Positions 45,749 through 53,581 of a stretch of 64,000 bases of DNA are shown here, one piece after another. This DNA is from a virus: IMG/VR virus record IMGVR_UViG_3300037010_003043, positions 1 through 64,000 of that record. One strand, written 5' to 3'. The position numbers and the translations under genes were made by a program. Each line of letters starts with the position of its first letter. Position 1 is the first letter of the stretch. The notes under the pieces were generated by a model. That model saw only the letters and a list, made by a program, of their open reading frames with translations. It ran no database searches and was not told the origin of the DNA.

Positions 45749-47059
45749 TTAATTTTCGACTTTTATACAATTATTTAAAATTGCTAATTGCGATGGTTCA
45801 CCACTTCTAATTATACATTCATCTAATGTTCCATTTATTAAATTCTCTTTATTGTCAATATAACATTTAACTAATTTATTATTATACTGGATAGGTGATG
45901 TTATAACTTTACAATTATTTATTAAATTTCCTTGTTGAATTTGACAGTTTTCGATATGCGAATTATTAATTTCACAATCTATAAACATACAATTATTTAA
46001 AAATCCTGATATTTTAGAGTTTAAAATTTCATATTTAGATATATTATGACAATTAGATAATTTAGCATCTTTTATTTGAATTTGACCCATTTCACTATCA
46101 TAATTTATATGTCCTTCTTTAATATTAGCATTAATTAATAAATCATAAATCCTATCCTTAATATTACCCCAAAATGATTTTATAATTTCTTTATCAAATT
46201 TCATATCTATAGTTATAACAATTTCCGGATAATTATAAGCAAGTTTTTCTAAACTAAATGTAGATTCTAATATTTTCTTATGATTTTTTAAAATTTTTGA
46301 CAACTGAAATAAATTTTCTTCTGTATATTGTGGATATTTCAACGTATTATATAATGTTAATACCCAATTATCTTGTAATTCTAAAATTTTATCAATTTTT
46401 TTATTATAATTTTCGCCACCTAAATATCTGAACTCTAAATAATTTTTTTCTTGTTTTAAAAAATTTATACCAAAATATTTTGTGTTAGGAACATGAAAAT
46501 TTTCTGGATTTATAAACTTAATGTTATCTGTTATTACATAAGGGTTATTTGGTTTAATAGTTTTTACAGATCTAGCATAAGTATTAAATTTTCTATTTGG
46601 AAAATATTTATAAATTAAATTTTCATCTATATCTAATGCTAATTTTAATCTATCTAAATTTAAAATTGAAATTTTTTCAAATTGTTGTTTCATAGGTAAA
46701 AAACTAATATTTAAATGTAATCCTGTTTTTTCAGTCGTCCATCCATTATCGCTTATCCAATTTAAAATATTTATTAAAGTAATTCTTGCTTCATTATAAA
46801 GTAAAGGTCCTGTTACTAATTCCTTCATTTCATTACCACCAGAAAAATCAGGAGTTAAAATCCATTTTTTTCTATCAGGCTTTTCTTTAGGCTTTGCAGG
46901 AACATACCAATTATCTAAATCTTTTAACTGATATGGTATAATAACCTTTTTCTTTAATAATTTACCTATTTCCTTTGCAATTTTTTCATTAGATAATTTT
47001 GAAAAAAATTCAAATTCAAATCCAATTTGGCTTAATTGTAAAATATCAAGTGAAGTCAT
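45749..47059 (-). CDS. Amidoligase-family enzyme with beta-helix-like C-terminus
   Basis: 436 residues. Residues 10-245 show the order of motifs of the glutamine-synthetase-fold COOH-NH2 ligases (amidoligase_2): GFEFEF (Glu15, Glu17), TPDFSGGNEMKELVTGPL (Asp71, Glu80), TGLHLNISF (His115) and YLEFRYLGG (Glu209, Arg211). Such enzymes use ATP to form amide or isopeptide bonds. From about residue 320 the sequence changes to short I/N/C repeats (KYEILNSKISGF, NNCMFIDCEINN, SHIENCQIQQGN) like a pentapeptide or right-handed beta-helix. It lies between the virion gene upstream of gp25 and the S1-like gene, with its own TATAAATA element. Substrate unknown; modification of virion proteins is a reasonable guess. 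Confidence 0.75.
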   Translation of the reverse strand: MTSLDILQLSQIGFEFEFFSKLSNEKIAKEIGKLLKKKVIIPYQLKDLDNWYVPAKPKEKPDRKKWILTPDFSGGNEMKELVTGPLLYNEARITLINILNWISDNGWTTEKTGLHLNISFLPMKQQFEKISILNLDRLKLALDIDENLIYKYFPNRKFNTYARSVKTIKPNNPYVITDNIKFINPENFHVPNTKYFGINFLKQEKNYLEFRYLGGENYNKKIDKILELQDNWVLTLYNTLKYPQYTEENLFQLSKILKNHKKILESTFSLEKLAYNYPEIVITIDMKFDKEIIKSFWGNIKDRIYDLLINANIKEGHINYDSEMGQIQIKDAKLSNCHNISKYEILNSKISGFLNNCMFIDCEINNSHIENCQIQQGNLINNCKVITSPIQYNNKLVKCYIDNKENLINGTLDECIIRSGEPSQLAILNNCIKVEN

Positions 47060-47074
47060 TTAAAAAATAATATT

Positions 47075-47082
47075 TATTTATA
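47075..47082 (-). promoter_or_regulatory. Putative T4-type late promoter element TATAAATA
   Basis: The minus strand reads TTTAAATATATAAATAAATA here, including the exact late octamer, directly after the terminator of the S1-like gene and 16 bases above the amidoligase ATG. A terminator followed by a promoter marks a transcription unit boundary. Confidence 0.55.
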
Positions 47083-47091
47083 TATTTAAAA

Positions 47092-47124
47092 ACTTTTAGG
47101 CTCTAAAAATAAGAGCCTAAAAGT
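47092..47124 (-). terminator. Strong intrinsic terminator after the S1-like gene
   Basis: ACTTTTAGGCTCT (47092-47104) pairs perfectly with AGAGCCTAAAAGT (47112-47124) around a 7-base loop, giving a 13-bp stem. On the minus strand it is followed by TTTTTAAA. It stops transcripts of the S1-like gene and isolates the downstream amidoligase/wedge unit. Confidence 0.9.
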
Positions 47125-47149
47125 GAAATGTATAATTCAGATTTAATTT

Positions 47150-48304
47150 CTATTTTTTTAACTTTAAATATATTTTATTAGTTTTAGTATCAACAAAATT
47201 AATAAGTAAATTTAACTTATCGTTAATTTTTGGTTCAAAATTATTTGGATAATCTTTATAATAAAGTAAACCAACAAAAGAATTATTTTCATAATTAAAT
47301 TTTACAAATGTTCCATAATCTGTAATATTAAAAATTTTACCTTCTAAATAAGATTTTTCAAATTTATTTTTAAAATCTTCTATTGTAATACTTTTATTTT
47401 CTTCTTTATTATTTGTTAAAATTATTTTATTATCGTTTGTTATTTGTTTAATGTAAAAAGAAATATCAGAACCAGATTGATAAAATCCTTTATTAAATTT
47501 TAATTTTTCTTCTTCTGTCATTTCGCTTAAATGTAATAAACCCGTAAAAAGGTCATCCCATTCAATAAATATAGAAAATTTAGAAATACCAGTAACTTTA
47601 CCAAAATATAATTTTCCTATTTCTAAATTTTTTAATTTTTCATCAATAACATATAAAATATATTTTTTATTTGAAACAATAAAAGTTTTATCATCTTTTA
47701 AATAATCTTCGATCATTACATCAACTGACTTACCAATAAAATTATTAAAATCTATAATTTTATTGGCAGCAGCCAAACTTCCAGGTAAAAATGTTTTAAT
47801 ACCATCTATTATAGCAATAAAACCACCTCTATTTTTTTCTAAAATTTTAGCTTTATAAATTTTATTAGAATCTTTAATTTGATTAAAAAGTTCTGTTTGC
47901 TTATTTAATATAAAATTTTTAAATAATGATCCTTTTATAACTTCATTTTCCTCTGTAGCAATCAACTTAAAATTGCCTGTTTTAAACCAAGATCGACCAT
48001 TTTCTGAATCTAACCATTTTAAAGCTTCTTCTGTAGTAGAAAAAAATAAATTATTAAGTTCAAAAAATTTCTTTTCTTTTTTATATAATAAAGGTATTTC
48101 TAATAAATTTTCACATAATACATTAAATTCACCTTTTTGTATGTTTACAGAAATTAACTCTAATATCTGTAATTGTTCTTCGTCGACAATATCCTTTTTA
48201 ATAAATCCCCATTTTAAATAATCATCCATCGCATCTGGATGATCAAATTTGTATTCGTTATCTTTTAAAAGTTGTAATACTGTTTCATAATTTTTTTCTA
48301 TCAT
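47150..48304 (-). CDS. Ribosomal protein S1-like protein with three S1 domains
   Basis: 384 residues. Three OB-fold S1 repeats can be seen: about 148-214 (YKAKILEKNRGGFIAIIDG ... FLPGS), 230-298 (GKVTGISKFSIFIEW ... GLLHLSE) and 320-384 (GKIFNITDYGTFVKF ... GLLYY). FLPGSLAA and GLLHLSEM are classic S1 signatures. The first 140 residues are helical and not recognised. S1 binds mRNA on the 30S subunit; a phage copy may redirect translation or act in RNA metabolism. It lies inside the baseplate block but has its own terminator. Confidence 0.85.
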   Translation of the reverse strand: MIEKNYETVLQLLKDNEYKFDHPDAMDDYLKWGFIKKDIVDEEQLQILELISVNIQKGEFNVLCENLLEIPLLYKKEKKFFELNNLFFSTTEEALKWLDSENGRSWFKTGNFKLIATEENEVIKGSLFKNFILNKQTELFNQIKDSNKIYKAKILEKNRGGFIAIIDGIKTFLPGSLAAANKIIDFNNFIGKSVDVMIEDYLKDDKTFIVSNKKYILYVIDEKLKNLEIGKLYFGKVTGISKFSIFIEWDDLFTGLLHLSEMTEEEKLKFNKGFYQSGSDISFYIKQITNDNKIILTNNKEENKSITIEDFKNKFEKSYLEGKIFNITDYGTFVKFNYENNSFVGLLYYKDYPNNFEPKINDKLNLLINFVDTKTNKIYLKLKK

Positions 48305-48334
48305 TTTTTAAACCATTTATTTAAAAACAAAAAT

Positions 48335-48976
48335 TTAAGCTATTTTAACAATTTCACTACAAACATCTTCTTTAGCTGATTGTACTTGCAAAGAACAAGT
48401 ACTTGGTGCTCCATATTTAGAATCTATTGCACTGGCTAATTTATTTAAAAGTTCAAATAATTTATCACATTTCGTATCTGGATGATTAGCTGAATGTCCA
48501 ACTTGCACATCCGGACAATCTATATAATGATGTGGAGATTTTTCTATAATATCTGCACCTCCTGGTGTAATATTAAAAAATGCTGATTTTAACCAAACAA
48601 AAAGTCCTTTATTTTTTGTAAAAATTATTTTCAAATCTTCATCTTCATCGTAAACTAAAACCTGAGCATTTTCATAACTTTCTTTTATTTCACTTTGCAT
48701 TTTTTCATTTATATCCTCAATAATAGAATATTCAGGTGACATTAAATCGCCATTTTGAAAATTAATCCTAACAGGCGTATTTAATTTCGGATATGAAAAC
48801 GATCCAAAACCCTGAGAACCAGCAAAAATTGTGCTTTGTTGAGGAAAACACCAAGGTAAATCATCATCAGGAATACCATCAAATATACCAGGAATCATTA
48901 TTTTACATCTTCCTAAAAATAATGGATCGTCACTTTTTTTAATAATTCCTATAAATGTTTTGTTTAAATCCATCAC
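48335..48976 (-). CDS. 5: Baseplate hub spike protein, gp5 OB-fold type, no lysozyme
   Basis: 213 residues. FIGIIKKSDDPLFLGRCKIMIPGIFDGIPDDDLPWCFPQ is the N-terminal OB domain of gp5, and PVRINFQNGDLMSPEYSIIED closes it. T4 gp5 (575) has a lysozyme domain and a long beta-helix; both are missing here, though strands such as LFVWLKSAFFNITPGG suggest a short C-terminal spike. Peptidoglycan digestion during entry must come from another protein. Confidence 0.75.
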   Translation of the reverse strand: MMDLNKTFIGIIKKSDDPLFLGRCKIMIPGIFDGIPDDDLPWCFPQQSTIFAGSQGFGSFSYPKLNTPVRINFQNGDLMSPEYSIIEDINEKMQSEIKESYENAQVLVYDEDEDLKIIFTKNKGLFVWLKSAFFNITPGGADIIEKSPHHYIDCPDVQVGHSANHPDTKCDKLFELLNKLASAIDSKYGAPSTCSLQVQSAKEDVCSEIVKIA

Positions 48977-48982
48977 GCATCT

Positions 48983-51433
48983 TTATTTTTCATTATTATA
49001 TATATTTTTTGGATTTATTCTACTATTTGGTTTATACCCATCTAAATTAACTCTTCCAAGTTTTATTCTTGTTGGAATATAACCACTAAGATCTGGTTTA
49101 GTGATCGAATTATTTACAGGTGTTTCACTAAGATCTAATTTTGTAATTGAATTATTTACAGGTGTTTCACTAAGATCTAGTTTAGTGATCGAATTATTTA
49201 CAGGTGTTTCACTAAGATCTAATTTTGTAATTGAATTATTTACAGGTGTTTCATTAAGATCTAGTTTAGTGATCGAATTATTTACAGGTGTTTCACTAAG
49301 ATCTAATTTTGTAATTGAATTATTTACAGATGTTTCACTAAGATCTAATTTAGTAATTGATTTATTTATAGATATTTCATTAAGACTCGGTTTAGTGATT
49401 GAATTATTTATAGGCGTTTCGCTAAGACTCGGTTTAGTGATTGAATTATTTACAGGTGTTTCGCTAAGACTCGGTTTAGTGATTGAATTATTTACAGGTG
49501 TTTCACTAAGATCTAATTTAGTGATTGAATTATTTACAGGTGTTTCGCTAAGACTCGGTTTAGTGATTGAATTATTTATAGGTGTTTCGCTAAGATCTAA
49601 TTTAGTGATTGAATTATTTACAGGTGTTTCGCTAAGACTCGGTTTAGTGATTGAATTATTTACAGGTGTTTCTATATTTTCTATAGAAGAAATATTCGTT
49701 TTAATATAATTATTTTCAGATTCAACTTTTAATGTATTTAATTCATTTTTAGTTTCATCTTTACTTAATTTATAAATATTGTCATTTTTGAATACTTTAA
49801 CTTTATTTAAATCTAATAATTTTGGAACATCATAGATATTTTTATCAATAATTTTTTCAATATCTTCGTTAATATTAGTTTTACTATCATAAATATTTTT
49901 CCAACTGCCTTCAGGATAAAATTTATCATTACGGATTATTGGTGCTACAATTTTATCTATTTTATCATTTAAATTATTGGCATTATTTTGATTTGAAAAT
50001 ATATTTTTTAATTTTTTTGAAAGACCAAAAATATCTTCTAATTCACTTAAACCACCAGTTACACTATCTATTAAATTAGTAATTGACGAAACTGCATTAT
50101 AAACATCTTTTAAACTACCAATTTTATCTAAATTTTTAATTATATTGGTTCCATTTTCGTAAGCTGATAAACCAATATCTTTAACTTTCATTATTCTATT
50201 TACTTTGTTCGTTACATTTGATATTTCACTACCAAGTTTTTTATCAAGTTTACCAACTAACGCTGCAGCATAAGGTCCTTGCGATGCAATATCTTTAGTA
50301 ACACTGTCTATACTAAAACCACTATCATCTTTTGTATCAATAGGATTATTATTTTTATCAAATTTTCCTTTAGACTTTGAAGATAATTTTGTAGACTCGA
50401 TTGAACCATCTTTTGGATTAAAATAAGCTGTCCAATTTAAATGTTGATCTTTATATTTATTTAAATTATATTTACCTTTTATATTAGTGTCATCAACACC
50501 AATCCAATCTTCGTTATCAGATAAAATCCAATTCCATATACCATATTGATGTCTTTCTAAATAATTACCAACTTTTATTTTAAATCTCATATTTGCAGGT
50601 GTGTCAGGTTTTTGGTTAGTCAGTGTAGTTGCCCAAGGAAAATCTTCAAATATAAATTCACAATCTCTTAATTCTATAATGTGAAATGTCATATTGTTAT
50701 CTATTGCAGATTGTAATATAGACATTTCAGCTGTTAACGATTTATTGTAATCCGTTGATCCTGAAATTGACGCAACTCTTATATTATCATAAGAAGTTAC
50801 TCCGCCTTGAATGTCATTTTTCTGTTTTTCAATTGCTGTATTTAATACATTTTCAACTGATCCAAGAATTAAATCTAAATTTCTTATTTCTGATATTATT
50901 ATTTTTGCATTAAATCTTCGTTTATCGTAAGGTAAAATATCTCTTTTCCATGTTTCGTTATATGTAGCTTTTCTATATAAATTTGCTAAATAAGACATTC
51001 TCATATCAACTGTTTCTAATGTATCTATAGTTAAAATTTTATCTTTACCTCTCCAAGTATTACCAGGTGGTTGAGGTTTAAAAAGTTCTTCTACGCCCGA
51101 AATAGATTGGAAATACCAAGGCATTTCCTTTTCAACATATTTTAATTGAGCAATAAATTCTGTAAGCATTGCAGCTTCATTTTGTTTGCCTACTCGTTCT
51201 AAATAATTAATAGCTGATTCTATTTCATTTCCTTGTAATAACAATCCACCTAAAATTTTATCACCAAGAGTAACACCAGATGCATCGCGATAATCTTCGT
51301 TTAAAAAAGAAAATTTAAGTGCAAATCCTAAAAATGTAGGCTCATCAACGCCTTGCATATAAGTATAATTTCTACTAAGTTTATCAGGACTTAATAAAAA
51401 TTTTCTAATATTAATTTGATTTGTCTTTATCAT
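48983..51433 (-). CDS. Hub-region structural protein with 14 tandem 14-residue repeats
   Basis: 816 residues. The first 350 form a globular part (FLLSPDKLSRNYTYMQGVDEPTFLGFALKF start; PWYFQSISGVEELF; RRFNAKIIISEIRNLDLI; FKIKVGNYLERHQYG), familiar from T4-like hub regions. Residues 350-570 are helical and Asn/Lys rich. Residues about 585-780 are 14 copies of E-T-P-V-N-N-S-I-T-K-x-x-L-S. The end is GRVNLDGYKPNSRINPKNIYNNEK. It overlaps the gp27-like gene by 23 bases. The protein may link hub and tape measure; the repeat is probably an extended linker. Confidence 0.6.
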   Translation of the reverse strand: MIKTNQINIRKFLLSPDKLSRNYTYMQGVDEPTFLGFALKFSFLNEDYRDASGVTLGDKILGGLLLQGNEIESAINYLERVGKQNEAAMLTEFIAQLKYVEKEMPWYFQSISGVEELFKPQPPGNTWRGKDKILTIDTLETVDMRMSYLANLYRKATYNETWKRDILPYDKRRFNAKIIISEIRNLDLILGSVENVLNTAIEKQKNDIQGGVTSYDNIRVASISGSTDYNKSLTAEMSILQSAIDNNMTFHIIELRDCEFIFEDFPWATTLTNQKPDTPANMRFKIKVGNYLERHQYGIWNWILSDNEDWIGVDDTNIKGKYNLNKYKDQHLNWTAYFNPKDGSIESTKLSSKSKGKFDKNNNPIDTKDDSGFSIDSVTKDIASQGPYAAALVGKLDKKLGSEISNVTNKVNRIMKVKDIGLSAYENGTNIIKNLDKIGSLKDVYNAVSSITNLIDSVTGGLSELEDIFGLSKKLKNIFSNQNNANNLNDKIDKIVAPIIRNDKFYPEGSWKNIYDSKTNINEDIEKIIDKNIYDVPKLLDLNKVKVFKNDNIYKLSKDETKNELNTLKVESENNYIKTNISSIENIETPVNNSITKPSLSETPVNNSITKLDLSETPINNSITKPSLSETPVNNSITKLDLSETPVNNSITKPSLSETPVNNSITKPSLSETPINNSITKPSLNEISINKSITKLDLSETSVNNSITKLDLSETPVNNSITKLDLNETPVNNSITKLDLSETPVNNSITKLDLSETPVNNSITKLDLSETPVNNSITKPDLSGYIPTRIKLGRVNLDGYKPNSRINPKNIYNNEK
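49088..49676 (-). repeat. 42-bp coding tandem repeat (14 units)
   Basis: Fourteen 42-bp units encode E-T-P-V-N-N-S-I-T-K-(PS/LD/PD)-L-S, with KPSL and KLDL subtypes mixed along the array. Sequence drift is greatest in units 7 to 9, in the middle. The other strand shows an open frame through the same region only because of the repeat period. Confidence 0.9.
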
Positions 51434-52820
51434 CTTCTTTTTTATTTTTCACATCAGGCATAGACCATTCTCTTCTACGTAAATTTAACGAAACTGTCCA
51501 AATACCATCTGTAGCCGCATTAGGACGAGCAAATTTTTCTAAACTATCTTGTTTATATTCTATAGTTAAACCGTATATAACATATCTACCAGTTAAAAAT
51601 CTATCTACAGTCCATCCTAATTTTTGACTTTTATCATCAACAGCTTTACCTGCAACTTTACCTCTATTGTCGTCATTAGTTACCATAAACTGAACTGGTA
51701 TATTTTGACATCTATATAAATTAAAATTAAATAAAGGTAAATGTACATCAATTTGCATTTTTGACGCAAATTCTAAATTATATTCATTTTGTAAAGGCGC
51801 TTGTTTATAATAAGCATGGCAATTATGCTCAGGATATAAATATTGAACTCCTAAATAAAAAGGCTTTTTATTATCTTTATAATAATCTTCGTTAGATCTT
51901 CCTAACATTACAACATTTTCTTTTTCAGATCCTTGTGTAATTAATGGAGATATATCAAAATTCCAAAATTTTTTTTCTTTTTTATCATAAAAAGAAATAT
52001 TTGGAAAATGACCGAAATCTTCATTAATAAGTCCAGACTTATTAATGATATTAAAACTATTAAAATAATAATTAGAAGTTTTTAATTCTTTTGCATTTGA
52101 TAATATAATAGGTTGTTTAGAAACTACAAAATTATCAGTAAGTGAATCATCTATATTAAATGCACCTCTCATTATACCATCTTCCATTTCATAATCCGAT
52201 GGTACTGAAAATAATGGTCCTAGATTTATAAAATTTAAATTATAATAATAATCAATAAATGAAATATAAAACGAATCTAAATTAGAAAATGAATATTCGG
52301 TCACATATTCTATCATTTTTAAGTATGTATAATTTGGACTTAACCAAATCTGTTGATCTTTTAAATCACTTACTTTTTCGTTAGAAGCAAATCCTAATTT
52401 TAATTTTGTTGCTATATCAAATAATACTTCGAATGAAGTTTTTCCATTCCAAGATTTAATAAACATAGAATTTAAATTTGGAACATATAGTTCACCTGAA
52501 ATATATAATATTAATCGGTCACCTTCTGAGTCTTGAGAACGGTTAGAACTTACATTTGTAATTACATAATCGTTACGTATAGGTTTATGTTTATCATTTA
52601 AAGATCTAATATAAACATTAATTACATCGTTATCTTTAGGAAAAGATGTACTTAAAAAAATACCTTCTTTTAACTGTAATTTAAAACTACATTTAGGTAA
52701 AAAACCTGTTTGATAAATAGTAAATTCAAGAATTTCATCTTTAGAAAAAGGACCATAACCATTTATTTTAATTAAAGGATATGCGGATCCAAATTGAGCA
52801 ATATGTTTACCAGCAGACAT
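51411..52820 (-). CDS. 27: Baseplate hub protein, gp27/gpD-like
   Basis: 469 residues (T4 gp27: 391). FSKDEILEFTIYQTGFLPKCSFKLQL, then SFEVLFDIATKLKLGF and QQIWLSPNYTYLKMIEYVTEYS follow the pattern of gp27/gpD hub proteins that join the tube to the spike. The end is LRRREWSMPDVK and a charged tail. It is grouped with gp5-, gp53- and LysM-like genes. The gp27 name is by analogy. Confidence 0.65.
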   Translation of the reverse strand: MSAGKHIAQFGSAYPLIKINGYGPFSKDEILEFTIYQTGFLPKCSFKLQLKEGIFLSTSFPKDNDVINVYIRSLNDKHKPIRNDYVITNVSSNRSQDSEGDRLILYISGELYVPNLNSMFIKSWNGKTSFEVLFDIATKLKLGFASNEKVSDLKDQQIWLSPNYTYLKMIEYVTEYSFSNLDSFYISFIDYYYNLNFINLGPLFSVPSDYEMEDGIMRGAFNIDDSLTDNFVVSKQPIILSNAKELKTSNYYFNSFNIINKSGLINEDFGHFPNISFYDKKEKKFWNFDISPLITQGSEKENVVMLGRSNEDYYKDNKKPFYLGVQYLYPEHNCHAYYKQAPLQNEYNLEFASKMQIDVHLPLFNFNLYRCQNIPVQFMVTNDDNRGKVAGKAVDDKSQKLGWTVDRFLTGRYVIYGLTIEYKQDSLEKFARPNAATDGIWTVSLNLRRREWSMPDVKNKKEDDKDKSN

Positions 52821-53057
52821 TTAGCTATTATAGTTATATTTTGTTAAAGTCAAAGTATCTTTTGTAATAGTAGATTCTGAAATACTATTTATTTTTAATT
52901 TACTTACATCACAACTTACTACTTTGCCTATTTTTTTTGAAATTTTAGGCATATCCGTATTTTTTTTCGTTAAATCTGAATCTACTCCATCTTGTGTTCC
53001 TGATTGATCGGAATTATTTTTAATATCTTCTGAAACAGCACTTGAATTATCTGCCAT
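52821..53057 (-). CDS. Small Ser/Asp/Lys-rich hub-region protein
   Basis: 78 residues; the first 40 are disordered (DIKNNSDQSGTQDG) and the end has three short strands (KVVSCDVSKLKINSI; TLTLTKYNYNS). The stop is directly followed by the ATG of the gp27-like gene. It may be a small hub component. Not recognised. Confidence 0.6.
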   Translation of the reverse strand: MADNSSAVSEDIKNNSDQSGTQDGVDSDLTKKNTDMPKISKKIGKVVSCDVSKLKINSISESTITKDTLTLTKYNYNS

Positions 53058-53059
53058 AA

Positions 53060-53581
53060 TTATAAATAAATTTTACTATCAACAATTGTTATTTCTGAAC
53101 TTCCTGATTTAGCCATATTTGGACTTAAATCTTCCTTTGTTAAAACTGCATTTTTATTGATAGATAATAATTGTTTTGCATAATTATCATATTCTAATCT
53201 TTTTTGATCAATTTCAGCATTTTTAGTAGAATCTATAGCTGAATTTAAACTATAATCCAAATCAGCTAACCCTGAATTATCGACAATTTGATTTTCCATC
53301 CAAAATAAATCAGGAATATAAATTAAATCACCTTGAGCTATTGAAAATGGATTTGAAATACCATTAAATTTTAATATTTTATCCCAATCATCTTGATTAC
53401 TGTAAGAAACATACGAAATTAAATCAGGACGCATTTCCATATCATCTCCAACATAAAAATAATCAATAATATTATATTGAGTATTATCGTATCTAACAGA
53501 TGGATTGATTAAATCAACTATTTCAACACCATCTTTTAAATTTGTAATTATAGGTTTAGTTTCTAAAAGTTTAAATTCCAT
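53060..53581 (-). CDS. 53: Baseplate wedge protein gp53-like with LysM-type domain
   Basis: 173 residues (T4 gp53: 196). VRYDNTQYNIIDYFYVGDDMEMRPDLISYVSY, then DDWDKILKFNGISNPFSIAQGDLIYIPDL, is the LysM-like signature of gp53 family wedge proteins. The C-terminal half is charged helix and loop (IDQKRLEYDNYAKQLLSIN). gp53 closes the wedge in T4. It starts by overlapping the stop of the 861-residue gene. Confidence 0.7.
   Translation of the reverse strand: MEFKLLETKPIITNLKDGVEIVDLINPSVRYDNTQYNIIDYFYVGDDMEMRPDLISYVSYSNQDDWDKILKFNGISNPFSIAQGDLIYIPDLFWMENQIVDNSGLADLDYSLNSAIDSTKNAEIDQKRLEYDNYAKQLLSINKNAVLTKEDLSPNMAKSGSSEITIVDSKIYL

Noticed and set aside
49088-49676. Regular 42-bp repeats that could suggest a CRISPR array
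   Set aside because: Units are contiguous with no unique spacers and are in frame within a gene; no cas genes are present.
49101-49709. 202-residue plus-strand frame with a 14-residue repeat
   Set aside because: It is antisense to the 14-residue repeat of the 816-residue protein and exists only because the period is a multiple of three.
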